A stretch of 64,000 bases of DNA from Mucilaginibacter sp. (GCF_025362475.1 NZ_JANYGH010000029.1:1-64000); one strand, 5' to 3'. Positions 51,969 to 61,100 are shown, numbered from the stretch's first letter. The notes: generated from the sequence alone by a model not told the origin. Numbers and translations are program-made.

Positions 51969-53216
51969 CTACGAAGCGCTGCCGCCGCTGTTACTACTGC
52001 TGTTTTTCGGTTTCTTTTGACCCCAGCGTTTGTTGGGCCTGCTTGGCTTTCTTTTATCGTCGGTATGGGATTGCGGAGCTGCTTGTATAGAAGCCAGTTC
52101 ATCTGGCAGGCCAACTACACGGATAGGCCGCTCTATCAGTTGCTCTATGTTTTTAAGCTTGCGCTCATCGCGGTGGTTAACAAAGGTGATAGCTGTACCG
52201 GTGGTTAAGGCCCGTGCTGTACGACCGATGCGGTGGATATAATCCTCCGGATCGCCGGGTACATCATAGTTGATCACCAGGTCAATGCCTTCCACATCAA
52301 TACCGCGCGAAAGGGCATCGGTACCAATAATAACCGGCAGCTGTTTGTTTTTGAATTTTAATAAGATCTCTTCACGCTCCTTTTGCTCCAGATCGGAGTG
52401 GAATGCCATGGCGTTGATCTTGATAGCTTTCAGTTCTTTGTATAATGATTTTACAATTTCCTTGCGGGATGCGAAAATGATGGTGCTTGCATAAGCTGAA
52501 TCGCGCAGGATGAGTTGCAGTAAAGGTGTTTTCTGCTGATCATGCAAACGGTAGATCTGCTGATCGATACCTACGGCTGGTTGCGAAATAGCGATATTGA
52601 TCTGTTGCGGATCTTTCAGGATAGCCTTAGCCAATGAGCGGATACGCCCGGGCATGGTTGCAGAAAATAACAGCGTTTGCCTGGTTTTAGGCAGGTAGCT
52701 GATGATTTTCATGATATCGTCAGAGAAACCCATGTCAAGCATGCGGTCGGCCTCATCCAATATCAGGTGCGTTAAATGGTTAAGTTTTAATACGCCAGAT
52801 GTAAGGTGTGCAATTAAACGACCCGGAGTAGCTATAATGATGTTTACATTATTTTGGATGCCACGGCGCTGTTGCTCGTAAGCCATGCCATCGCCACCAC
52901 CAAAAACCGCTAATGAGCTAACGCCGGTAAAATAGGCCAAGCCCTCAACCTGTTGGTCAATTTGTTGGGCCAGTTCGCGGGTTGGCGCTAAAATAAGCAC
53001 GCTTGTTTGGTGTTTGGCTGTACCGGTAATGTGGTTTAGCACAGGCAGTAAATATGCGCCTGTTTTACCTGTACCGGTTTGGGCGCAGGCAATAAGGTCT
53101 TGTCCGGCCAAAACAACCGGTATGGCCATTTCCTGTATGGGGGTAGGGGTAGTAAAACCCATACTCTCTATGCCTTCAAATAATTGTCCGTTGAAATTAA
53201 AATCCTGAAAAGTCAC
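51969..53216 (-). CDS. DEAD-box RNA helicase (RhlE-like)
   Basis: A 415-residue ATP-dependent RNA helicase. Motifs in order: Q-motif GFTTPTPIQEMAIP, motif I AQTGTGKTGAYLLP, PTRELAQQI, DEAD in ILDEADRMLDMGF, SAT in LLFSATMPGR, and HRIGRTARA. A basic C-terminal tail (KRKPSRPNKRWGQKKPKN) marks the RhlE group used in RNA remodelling and cold growth. The start codon is a GTG at 53216. In-frame upstream has no ATG close. Confidence 0.95.
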   Translation of the reverse strand: MTFQDFNFNGQLFEGIESMGFTTPTPIQEMAIPVVLAGQDLIACAQTGTGKTGAYLLPVLNHITGTAKHQTSVLILAPTRELAQQIDQQVEGLAYFTGVSSLAVFGGGDGMAYEQQRRGIQNNVNIIIATPGRLIAHLTSGVLKLNHLTHLILDEADRMLDMGFSDDIMKIISYLPKTRQTLLFSATMPGRIRSLAKAILKDPQQINIAISQPAVGIDQQIYRLHDQQKTPLLQLILRDSAYASTIIFASRKEIVKSLYKELKAIKINAMAFHSDLEQKEREEILLKFKNKQLPVIIGTDALSRGIDVEGIDLVINYDVPGDPEDYIHRIGRTARALTTGTAITFVNHRDERKLKNIEQLIERPIRVVGLPDELASIQAAPQSHTDDKRKPSRPNKRWGQKKPKNSSSNSGGSAS

Positions 53217-53402
53217 TATATCTTATAAGTAAATTATGCAAGGTATGAAAATTTAATTGGATATGGTTGCCGTTTAAACATGGATGGTGTTTATAGCCAG
53301 CATTTAAGATAAAGCCAGCGGCAATAAGGCACAACCATGATGAATGCTATGCATTAACTGCCTTGCGTCAACACTTACCATGTACCAATAAAAATACACT
53401 CC

Positions 53403-53831
53403 TTATGAACTTATATAATCCCTTAGCTGCTCAATAGTTTCCTGTTGATGCAGGATAGTTTCCTTTACCAGGTCATTGATAGAAATGATGCCGCATAATT
53501 TATCGGCCATAAAAACAGGCAGGTAACGGATATTACTGTCGCTCATGAGGTGCATGCAGGTGTCAATAGAGGTTTCGGGCACAATGCGGGGCAGGCCGGT
53601 ACTCATGATCTCGCGTACCAGGGTTTCGTACGATGCTTTTCCTTTCAGGATCACTTTACGGGCATAATCACGTTCGGTGAGCAGGCCGAGGTATTCATCA
53701 TCCTGGGTTACAACTACAGAACCGATATTTTTTTCGGCCATAAGTCTTAGCGCTTCTAAAACTGATACATCTGCATCAATGCTAATGGCTCCGCCACCTT
53801 TACGGGCAAGTACGGTTGAAACTTTTATCAT
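53403..53831 (-). CDS. CBS-domain protein
   Basis: About 142 residues from the ATG at 53831 (MIKVSTVLARKGGGAISIDA); the longer frame from 53921 adds 30 codons with no support. Two CBS repeats fill the protein (VSVLEALRLMAEKNIGSVVV... LLTERDYARKVI and RIVPETSIDTCMHLMSDSNI... CGIISINDLVKETI). CBS pairs bind adenine nucleotides. The partner or role is unknown. It lies alone downstream of the OMP region with a repeat-rich leader. Confidence 0.9.
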   Translation of the reverse strand: MIKVSTVLARKGGGAISIDADVSVLEALRLMAEKNIGSVVVTQDDEYLGLLTERDYARKVILKGKASYETLVREIMSTGLPRIVPETSIDTCMHLMSDSNIRYLPVFMADKLCGIISINDLVKETILHQQETIEQLRDYISS

Positions 53832-54366
53832 GGTAAAAATTTTATAATGAGAGGATTGGCCTTTACCAAATATAAATAAAACAGAATTAAAAGTATACAC
53901 TTTTTCATCATTTAATATCATTAAGCATGGAGCCGGTTTTGGGCTGGTATGTTTTTAAAAGGTTAAGCTGCCGCGGGGGGGCATCTGCGTTCCTCGGCCG
54001 CCCGTATAAACACACCCCTCCGCCCCTCTCGAGAGGGGATTCGCATAAGGCCCCGCTTTTTCTATTTAATAAATTAAAGCTCACCCTCCATTTGAGAGTA
54101 AAAAAAATGGACAATTAAGGTATAGTTGTTAACAACCGGCAATCAACTGTAATTATACTGTAAAAACCTCCGGATGCAATATGCCGTATCTTATCTAATA
54201 GGGCTATTGCTTGTAAGCTTTACGTTGAACTGACAGTGGTTTGCCTGCATAAAAACGATTAATATTTAATATTGCAGCATCAAATTTAACAATGAAGCGC
54301 TACGGCATTTGCCATGCTTTCATGATTTAATTAAACAACGATTTATAAAAAATAATACTTACTAAA
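53832..54366. repeat. Repeat-bearing gap
   Basis: Around 54010-54050 a CG-rich repeat 'cacacccctccg' is followed by the 16-base perfect palindrome cccctctcgagagggg at 54023-54038, an interspersed-repeat type. Open frames on both strands over 53908-54118 read through this repeat and do not look like genes. The rest is AT-rich. Confidence 0.6.
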
Positions 54367-55422
54367 TTGATTTCATCTTTACTTTTTAAGGCATCATTTA
54401 AAAATACTGCTTCACCATTTCAACATAAAATTAAGTTAATTTTAAAATTGATTTGCTGCATAGTGTTGCTGGTTTTGTACGGCAGCTTTATAGCAAAGGC
54501 CACTACTTTAGGTAGTGATACAAGCAAATCAGATTCGGCGCGTTTAACACGGCATATTATCAATCATGCTTTCGATAATATATTTGAGGAGAACATGCGG
54601 TTATCCATAGCAGGTAATGAATATTTCAATAAAGATAAAACACAGCTGACTGCCGATCTTTCACCAAATTTCATCTTGTTCAGCTCTCCAAAATCGCGGT
54701 TCTTTTTTGTGTTCAGTTCAAGGGTGAAAATCCGTTTACTGGATACAAGGGATGCCCCGGTAAAATCGCCAAGCTATATGCCCAACGCAACAGTATTTTT
54801 CAGGGTTAATGAGGACACCTTTAAGCCAAAATTTTTGTCGTTAGCCTATTCGCACCATTCAAACGGTGTACGGGGGCCATCGTTAAATAAGGATGGTAGC
54901 TTTAATACCGATAGCGGTAAATTCACAACTAACTTTTATACCCTTACCTATTTTACAGGTAAACGGGTTGATAAGCCCGGGCTTACCATTAATCGTTATG
55001 ATAATATAGGCTTAGAGGTACATGCCGGTTTGTTTAACTTAGGGCTATCGCAGGGCTTAAAAGATCACTATGGTTTCATCAGGGTAAACGGCAGCCGGAT
55101 GTATAATTTTGTAAAAGCCTATAAAGATCCATTGGAGGAAGGGCGAATGACTTACCAAAACTGGCAGCGCATCCAGTTTGATTTTACTTACATTGCCGAT
55201 AAGTATGACAACTACTCTACTGTTGATATCAAAAAACGGTTAAACGTGAGCCTTAAATATTATTACTCCTTTCCTTTTATGCAGGGTACGGCGTTTATGG
55301 TTGGCGGCGGTTATCGCGGGCAGGATGATTATAACCAAAGTTTCCAGGATAGCTACGGTTATGTTACCATTGGTATAGCAGCAGGCTTATCTTTTGGTTT
55401 CCATAAACATGCCAGGGATTAA
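54367..55422 (+). CDS. Outer-membrane beta-barrel protein, possible phospholipase A1-like
   Basis: A 351-residue exported protein, starting from a TTG at 54367 because no ATG precedes the signal-like stretch LILKLICCIVLLVLYGSF. The sequence from about residue 90 alternates hydrophobic and polar residues in beta strands of a barrel, ending in GYVTIGIAAGLSFGFHKHARD. The motif YSHHSNGVRG (residues 161-170) matches the HxSNG core of outer-membrane phospholipase A (nucleophile Ser165, base His163), though the downstream Asn partner is not certain. A lipid-degrading role is an inference; a generic OMP is the alternative. Confidence 0.6.
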   Translation: MISSLLFKASFKNTASPFQHKIKLILKLICCIVLLVLYGSFIAKATTLGSDTSKSDSARLTRHIINHAFDNIFEENMRLSIAGNEYFNKDKTQLTADLSPNFILFSSPKSRFFFVFSSRVKIRLLDTRDAPVKSPSYMPNATVFFRVNEDTFKPKFLSLAYSHHSNGVRGPSLNKDGSFNTDSGKFTTNFYTLTYFTGKRVDKPGLTINRYDNIGLEVHAGLFNLGLSQGLKDHYGFIRVNGSRMYNFVKAYKDPLEEGRMTYQNWQRIQFDFTYIADKYDNYSTVDIKKRLNVSLKYYYSFPFMQGTAFMVGGGYRGQDDYNQSFQDSYGYVTIGIAAGLSFGFHKHARD

Positions 55423-55806
55423 CAAGGAAATCGCTTTTAAAATTTACATTAAAACTTTCACCATAGCGATGGGTTTCAACCCGTCGCTATTTGCCAATAT
55501 TCTGTGCCAAACAGTATCATTTAATAGATTTTTCTGGCATTTGACCCTTAAATATTTTAAAAGCGATTTCCCAAGAGGGATTAAGTTTTAAATATTTTTT
55601 CATTCACTTATTTGCGTATTGCCGATTGGTTTTTAGCTTAATGCCGTGGGCATGAAGCCTTCAGTTTTGTATATCCATATTTTTACAAAGCTAATCGTGC
55701 TTGTATGTAATTTATTTTTCCGATAATCGTTTTAGCATTAACAAAAAGCAGATATATTTAACCAATTTAAAAGGTATATCTTCCTATAAATTATAAAACG
55801 AAACCA
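55423..55806. other. AT-rich intergenic gap
   Basis: About 380 bases with no supported gene; a short frame at 55394-55591 reads into it from the end of the barrel gene and is a shadow. The last 100 bases before the DUF1080 ATG are AT-rich and probably hold its promoter. Confidence 0.5.
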
Positions 55807-56469
55807 ATGAAAAAGATTTTACTAAGCCTTATGGCTATCCCTGCCCTGCATTTTGCTGTATCGGCCCAAACCAAACCATTGTTTGATGGTAAAACAACCA
55901 CCGGCTGGCACACTTATTTAAAAACAGGTGCCGGTGCATGGAAAGTTGTTGACGGCGCTTTGCAGCTTGACCCAAAAGCCGATCAACAGGGCGACCTGGT
56001 TACTGATGGTGAATACGAAAACTATGAGCTAACCCTGGAGTGGAACATCACCAAAGAAGGTAACAGCGGAGTTATTTTTGGTGTTCATGAAGATCCTAAA
56101 TTTAACGAAACCTACGTTACCGGTATTGAAATGCAGGTGCTTGATAATAAAGATGCCAGCGATAACAAAAAAGCCAACCACCTTGCAGGTTCACTGTATG
56201 ATATGAAAGCCCCTTCAAAGGATGTTGCAAAACCTGCCGGCGAATGGAACAAAGTGAAATTGCGTAAAAAAGACGGTCATCTTACTTTTTGGCTAAATGG
56301 TACCAAAATAGTTGATACCCAAATGGGCAGCGAAGAGTGGAAAACAATGATTGCCAACAGCAAATTTAAAACCTGGACAGATTTTGCCGCCTATCCTAAA
56401 GGCCATATCGCGCTGCAGGATCACGGTCATGTGGTAGCGTTCCGTGATATTTCAATTAAAGAATTATAA
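55807..56469 (+). CDS. DUF1080 (3-keto-disaccharide hydrolase) family secreted protein
   Basis: A 220-residue exported protein with a signal peptide (KILLSLMAIPALHFAVSAQ). The DUF1080 concanavalin-like fold starts with PLFDGKTTTGWHTYLKTG and includes EWNITKEGNSGVIFGVHEDP, TGIEMQVLDNKDA and HLTFWLNGTKIVDT. Members hydrolyse glycosides already oxidised at C3 (3-keto-sugars). Two downstream genes encode a GMC oxidoreductase and its small Tat subunit, the enzymes expected to make such 3-keto-glycosides, so this looks like the hydrolysing step. Confidence 0.9.
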   Translation: MKKILLSLMAIPALHFAVSAQTKPLFDGKTTTGWHTYLKTGAGAWKVVDGALQLDPKADQQGDLVTDGEYENYELTLEWNITKEGNSGVIFGVHEDPKFNETYVTGIEMQVLDNKDASDNKKANHLAGSLYDMKAPSKDVAKPAGEWNKVKLRKKDGHLTFWLNGTKIVDTQMGSEEWKTMIANSKFKTWTDFAAYPKGHIALQDHGHVVAFRDISIKEL

Positions 56470-56506
56470 AATTTTTAACAACATATATTTTACGCACAGC
56501 GTTCAA

Positions 56507-56514
56507 TATATTTG
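56507..56514 (+). promoter_or_regulatory. Candidate -7 promoter element between DUF1080 and GMC genes
   Basis: TATATTTG matches TAnnTTTG, 85 bases before the GMC start. A second TAnnTTTG-type octamer, TATTTTTG (56584-56591), ends seven bases before the GMC ATG. Either could start GMC transcription; the position of the hairpin between them makes the first a candidate for an attenuated message. Confidence 0.35.
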
Positions 56515-56537
56515 TACACACATAATCCCATTCAATT

Positions 56538-56564
56538 AATGCATGCCTGCAGGGCATGCATTTT
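56538..56564 (+). terminator. Hairpin between DUF1080 and the GMC gene
   Basis: The perfect ten-base-pair stem aatgcatgcc/ggcatgcatt (56538-56547 and 56553-56562) with loop tgcag is followed by ttcc. It could terminate the DUF1080 message or act in the leader of the GMC gene. Confidence 0.6.
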
Positions 56565-56598
56565 CCTGTTTAACAAAAAAGGGTATTTTTGAGATAAT

Positions 56599-58335
56599 AT
56601 GAGCGATCTACAAATTAAAAAATCATCGGAAACCTACGATGTAGTAATTGTTGGTTCTGGTGCCGGAGGGGGTATGGCCGGTTATGTTTTGGCGCATGCC
56701 GGTGTAAAAGTACTGATGCTTGAGGCAGGTGCTTATTTTGATCCGCAGAAGGATTCACAGCAATTAAAATGGCCATGGGAGTCGCCTCGCCGCGGTGCAG
56801 GTACAACTCGTCCGTTTGGTGATTTTGATGCAGCTTTTGGAGGCTGGGAGATTGATGGCGAACCTTATACCACAAAAGATAAAACCGAGTTTTACTGGTT
56901 CCGTTCGCGCATGCTTGGCGGGCGTACCAATCACTGGGGGCGTATCTCGTTACGTATGGGTCCGCTTGATTTTCAGGCCAAAGATGGCCTTACCGATGAC
57001 TGGCCAATAACGTATGATGAAGTTAAACCTTACTATGATAAGGTTGACCGGATGATAGGTGTTTACGGTACTAAAGAAGGTTTGCCAAATGAACCGGATG
57101 GTATCTTTTTACCACCGCCAAAGCCGCGTTTAAATGAGTTGTATATTGTTAATGGCGCTAAAAAAGCAGGTGTAACTATTATCCCGGGTCGTGGCGCTGT
57201 ACTTACAGAGGCTTTACCAGGTAATAAAGATCGTGGTGCTTGTTTCTTTTGCGGCCAATGCGGGCGCAGCTGTAAAATTTATGGCGATTTCTCGGCATCA
57301 TCATGCCTGGTTATTCCAGCCATAAAAACAGGTAATCTAAAAGTGATCACCAATGCTATGGTGCGTGAAGTGATCACCAATAAAGAAGGTTTAGCAACCG
57401 GCGTATCCTACGTTAATAAGGAGGATATGCAGGAATACCAGGTAAATGCAAAAACAGTAATACTTGGCGCCAGTGCGGGCGAATCGGCCAGGATCCTGCT
57501 TAACTCCAGGTCAGAAGCCCATCCAGGTGGTTTGGCTAACAGCAGCGGTGTGGTTGGCCGTTATCTGCATGATTCAACCGGATCAAGCGCGGGTGGCTTT
57601 TTGCCTCAGCTAATGGATAGGAAACGCTATAACGAAGATGGCGCAGGCAGTGTGCACATTTACTCGCCATGGTGGCTTGATAATAAAAAGCTTGATTTTC
57701 CGCGAGGTTACCATATTGAATATGGTGGCGGCATGCACATGCCATCGTATGGCTTTGGCGGCGGTATCCATAATATGAATGGCGCTGTACCGGGCAGAGA
57801 TGGTAAAGTGAAAGAAGCCGGTGGCTATGGCGCATCATTGAAAGATGATTACCGCCGTTTTTATGGTACCCAGTTTGGTATGGCCGGCCGTGGTACCGCT
57901 ATTGCCCGTTATGATAACTATTGCGAGATAGATCCTAACGTGGTTGATAAATATGGTATCCCGGTTTTACGTTTCCATTATAAATGGGCGCCAGATGAAA
58001 TTAAACAAGCCAAACACATGCAGGAAACCTTTCAGGAAATTATGCATAATATGGGTGGTGCTATATACGGTGGTCCGCAGGGGCCCGAAACCAATTATGG
58101 TTTAGAGGCACCAGGTAAGATCATTCATGAGGTAGGTACAGTACGTATGGGTAACGATCCTAAAAAATCGGCCTTAAACAAGTACTGCCAGGCACATGAT
58201 TGTAAAAACCTTTTTGTAGTTGATGCCGCTCCATTTGTACAGCAGGGCGATAAAAATGCAACATGGACAATTCTTGCTTTATCTATGCGTACCGCGGAAT
58301 ACATATTACAGGAAAGAAAAAAATTAAACGTTTAA
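56599..58335 (+). CDS. GMC family oxidoreductase (glucoside 3-dehydrogenase-like large subunit)
   Basis: A 578-residue FAD enzyme. The N-terminal nucleotide loop is DVVIVGSGAGGGMAGYVL (GxGxxG) with VLMLEAGAYF; the C-terminal GMC signature is HEVGTVRMGNDPKKS, NLFVVDAAPFVQQG and DKNATWTILALSM, with the His-Asn dyad. A Cys cluster, CFFCGQCGRSC (residues 215, 218, 221, 225), resembles the [3Fe-4S] site of FAD-dependent glucose dehydrogenase-type enzymes. With the small subunit downstream, it probably oxidises a sugar or glycoside at C3 in the periplasm. There is no signal peptide, consistent with export on the partner's Tat signal. A cytochrome c subunit is missing here. Confidence 0.9.
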   Translation: MSDLQIKKSSETYDVVIVGSGAGGGMAGYVLAHAGVKVLMLEAGAYFDPQKDSQQLKWPWESPRRGAGTTRPFGDFDAAFGGWEIDGEPYTTKDKTEFYWFRSRMLGGRTNHWGRISLRMGPLDFQAKDGLTDDWPITYDEVKPYYDKVDRMIGVYGTKEGLPNEPDGIFLPPPKPRLNELYIVNGAKKAGVTIIPGRGAVLTEALPGNKDRGACFFCGQCGRSCKIYGDFSASSCLVIPAIKTGNLKVITNAMVREVITNKEGLATGVSYVNKEDMQEYQVNAKTVILGASAGESARILLNSRSEAHPGGLANSSGVVGRYLHDSTGSSAGGFLPQLMDRKRYNEDGAGSVHIYSPWWLDNKKLDFPRGYHIEYGGGMHMPSYGFGGGIHNMNGAVPGRDGKVKEAGGYGASLKDDYRRFYGTQFGMAGRGTAIARYDNYCEIDPNVVDKYGIPVLRFHYKWAPDEIKQAKHMQETFQEIMHNMGGAIYGGPQGPETNYGLEAPGKIIHEVGTVRMGNDPKKSALNKYCQAHDCKNLFVVDAAPFVQQGDKNATWTILALSMRTAEYILQERKKLNV

Positions 58336-58357
58336 CAAGCTAATCCAATAAAATATT

Positions 58358-58993
58358 ATGAACAGACGTGACTCCCTAAAAGCATTAGGCTTTACCACAC
58401 TTTCAGCAGGATTATTACTGGAAGCTTGTAAACCAGGTGCCCCAAAAGTTGATGAAGCGGCCCCGGCAGCAGAAGCCGCGGCAGGCAGGCAGCCCTTTGA
58501 AGTTGAACGTGATAAAAAACTTAATGCTGATAAGTTTTTCACCGCGGCCGAAATGGCTACCATTACAGTTTTGGTCGATATTATAATTCCTAAAGACGAA
58601 AAATCGGGTAGTGCATCAGATGCCAAGGTGCCCGATTTTATTGAGTTTATTGTGAAGGATATGCCCGATCATCAAACCCCAATGCGTGGTGGCCTGCGCT
58701 GGTTGGATATGCAATGCCTTAACCGTTACGGTAAAGTTTTTACCGATAGCAGCAAAGCCCAGCAAATTGAATTGATAGATATGATAGCTTACCCCAATAA
58801 GGCCAAACCAGAAATGGCCCAGGGTGTGGCATTCTTTAACCGCATGCGCGATTTAACCGCATCGGGCTTTTTCACCAGCGAAATTGGTGTTAAAGACGTA
58901 GGTTACGCCGGTAACACCCCCAACAAATGGACTGGTGTGCCTGACGATGTGTTGAAGCATTACGGCATGCAGGATGTAAAAGCCGGAGTTTAA
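58358..58993 (+). CDS. Gluconate 2-dehydrogenase subunit 3 family protein, Tat signal
   Basis: A 211-residue small subunit. The Tat signal has the twin-Arg at residues 3-4 (NRRDSLKAL), a hydrophobic stretch and an apparent lipobox at Cys24 (LLLEAC), so it may be a Tat-exported lipoprotein. The C-part contains the family motif ATITVLVDIIIPKDEKSGSA, GGLRWLDMQCLNRYG and ASGFFTSEIGVKDVGYAGNT. It acts as partner of the GMC oxidoreductase 22 bases upstream and would carry it across the membrane. A terminator follows 19 bases after the stop. Confidence 0.9.
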   Translation: MNRRDSLKALGFTTLSAGLLLEACKPGAPKVDEAAPAAEAAAGRQPFEVERDKKLNADKFFTAAEMATITVLVDIIIPKDEKSGSASDAKVPDFIEFIVKDMPDHQTPMRGGLRWLDMQCLNRYGKVFTDSSKAQQIELIDMIAYPNKAKPEMAQGVAFFNRMRDLTASGFFTSEIGVKDVGYAGNTPNKWTGVPDDVLKHYGMQDVKAGV

Positions 58994-59012
58994 AATATCA
59001 ACAAAAAAGAGG

Positions 59013-59045
59013 CCGTCTCATAAGTAATTATGAGGCGGTTTTTTG
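59013..59045 (+). terminator. Terminator after the dehydrogenase pair
   Basis: Stem ccgtctcataa (59013-59023) with ttatgaggcgg (59028-59038, one G-U pair), a four-base loop (gtaa), then a T-run (59039-59044). Confidence 0.9.
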
Positions 59046-59110
59046 TTGGGTTAGTTTTTTACCAGTTTTTGGTCTTTCTTCCGTTACCCGGTAGACAATC
59101 GCTTTTAAAA

Positions 59111-59273
59111 AGGAGGCACCTACGGAGCCAAAAAACAAAATATTTTTTCGCTATAAACACGTAGCTCCGCTGGAGTTGGAAATGGTTGGTGTCTTATTTA
59201 CTCCGTAGGAGTAGCGTGTTTATAGCAAATACCCCCCCCCCAAAAAAAAAGCCGGGCTCCGTAGGTGCCTCCT
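59111..59273. repeat. Long inverted repeat with perfect 19-bp arms
   Basis: Arms at 59111-59129 and 59255-59273 are exactly complementary (aggaggcacctacggagcc). Inside, a second pair, 59150-59161 and 59215-59226 (gctataaacacg), is also exactly complementary, and shorter palindromes (agctccgctggagtt, tactccgtaggagta) lie at the centre. The c/g-run at 59231-59241 is a homopolymer slip risk. The whole 163-base unit would fold as a nested cruciform. No gene here. The unit resembles non-coding interspersed elements of Bacteroidota. Confidence 0.75.
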
Positions 59274-59408
59274 GTTTGTTTTTAATTTAAAAACGATTGC
59301 CCTGAGCTATCTGGTCAAGTAAAAAAGGTTGAGGTTTTTTTTGTTAAATTTATCCCAGTCCGCTTGCGGCGATTATCCCAACCAAAAACTAACCTAATTA
59401 TCACGTAA

Positions 59409-61100
59409 ATGCTTAAAACACTTGTATTTTGCCTTTTCCTTTGTTTGATCCTAACAGCGGATACTAAATTACGGGCCCAGGCATTACCTGAGTCTATTGT
59501 CAAAAAAATCAATTCTCTTTTTAGAAGCTGGGACAATGCTCAAAACCCCGGTTGTGTGGTAGGCATTGTCAGGAACGACTCCCTTATTTTTTCCAAAGGA
59601 TATGGAATGGCAAATCTGGAATATGCTATACCCAACTCACCAGAAACTGTATTTCACCTGGCATCAGTATCTAAACAATTCACAGCCTATGCTATTGTTT
59701 TGCTGGCGCAACAAGGTAAGCTTAACCTCGACGACGATATTCGTAAATATCTGCCGTGGTTTCCAAATCTCAAACAAAAGATAACCATCCGTAATCTGCT
59801 AAACCATACAAGCGGAATAAGAGACCAATGGCAACTGCTTGGCATTTCGGGAACCCGGATTGATGATGTGATCACCCAGGAACATATCATCAAAATTTTA
59901 AGCAAGCAGCAGGCACTCAATTTTAATCCCGGCGACAAACTCATTTACTCCAACAGCGGATATACCTTACTGGCAGAAATTGTGAAGTCGATATCCGGCC
60001 AGTCGTTAAGGAAATTTACAGACTCGGCGATATTTAAACCTTTGGGAATGACCAGCACTCATTTTCATGATGATTATACCGAGATAGAAAAGAACAGGGC
60101 GTACTCTTACGACAGAAAAGACAATACCCGTTTTAGTAATAGTATTTTAAGCTATTCTACCGTAGGGCCCACCAGTCTTTTTTCTAATATTAATGACCTG
60201 GCTAAATGGGTTATGAATTTTTACGATACCAAGGCCGGAAATCAACAATCCATATTACAGCTTACCCAAAAGGCAAAACTAAATGATGGAACTGAACTGG
60301 ATTATGCGGCAGGAATTATTGCTGCAAATTATAAGGGATGGAAACAATACAAACATGATGGGGCAGATGCCGCTTACCGCACCTATATTACTGTTTTCCC
60401 GGAGCTGAAAACAGGGATTATTGTTTTAAGTAATTTGAGTGAAATATATGCCCAGGAAAAAGCCGGCCAAATTGCCGATCTTTTGATTGCTGAAAAAACA
60501 GCCCTACCAAAAGCGGAGGAAAAGAAAAGGGATGTCAAAATACCTGTTGCCGAGCTGCCCTTTATGGCAAAACAACAAGGGGATTATTTCAGTAACGAAG
60601 TGAATATGACTATGAGTTTGACGCTTAAAAATGATAGTTTGTATCAGCACATGGGAACGAATACCAATGATTACCTGCTGACAAGGGAATCGAAAAATAC
60701 TTATTCTATTTTTTATGTTCCCAGTATTAAATTCAATTTCAATCAACAATCGGATAACGATTTAACCATGAATACGCCGGGTGATGCATACCATTTTACC
60801 AGATTACCAACTAAGATGCAAGCCGACGATAAAAGCTTGTTGGAATACACCGGCATTTATTATAGCCCCGAATTAGATTGTACTTATAAAATAACATTAA
60901 AAGACCACCAGCTTTATTTAATCAACAGCAAGTATAACGACACGAAGTTGACGCTATTTGGACCTGACCATTTACTTAATGATACCTGGTATATGAAGCA
61001 CCTTTTAGTCACCCGGAATAAAGCAAAGAAAATTACAGGTTTTGAAGTGGATAGCTGGCGGGTAATGCATTTAAAGTTTGTTAAAACTAAAGCACTATGA
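59409..61100 (+). CDS. Serine hydrolase (beta-lactamase/DD-peptidase family)
   Basis: A 563-residue exported enzyme with a signal peptide (LKTLVFCLFLCLILTADTKLRA). Class C/DD-peptidase motifs: SxxK in HLASVSKQFTAYA, YxN as LIYSNSGYTLL, and a late HDG motif (YKHDGADAAY). A C-terminal beta-rich region of about 180 residues (from about residue 380) resembles the DUF3471/lipocalin-like domain of this group. Likely an envelope ester/peptide hydrolase; substrate unknown. The next gene encodes a second, different serine hydrolase, so local duplication of this fold is probable. Confidence 0.9.
   Translation: MLKTLVFCLFLCLILTADTKLRAQALPESIVKKINSLFRSWDNAQNPGCVVGIVRNDSLIFSKGYGMANLEYAIPNSPETVFHLASVSKQFTAYAIVLLAQQGKLNLDDDIRKYLPWFPNLKQKITIRNLLNHTSGIRDQWQLLGISGTRIDDVITQEHIIKILSKQQALNFNPGDKLIYSNSGYTLLAEIVKSISGQSLRKFTDSAIFKPLGMTSTHFHDDYTEIEKNRAYSYDRKDNTRFSNSILSYSTVGPTSLFSNINDLAKWVMNFYDTKAGNQQSILQLTQKAKLNDGTELDYAAGIIAANYKGWKQYKHDGADAAYRTYITVFPELKTGIIVLSNLSEIYAQEKAGQIADLLIAEKTALPKAEEKKRDVKIPVAELPFMAKQQGDYFSNEVNMTMSLTLKNDSLYQHMGTNTNDYLLTRESKNTYSIFYVPSIKFNFNQQSDNDLTMNTPGDAYHFTRLPTKMQADDKSLLEYTGIYYSPELDCTYKITLKDHQLYLINSKYNDTKLTLFGPDHLLNDTWYMKHLLVTRNKAKKITGFEVDSWRVMHLKFVKTKAL

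Noticed and set aside
53908..54118. Pair of short open frames over the CG-rich palindrome
   Set aside because: Both strands are open at once over repeat DNA; no protein features.
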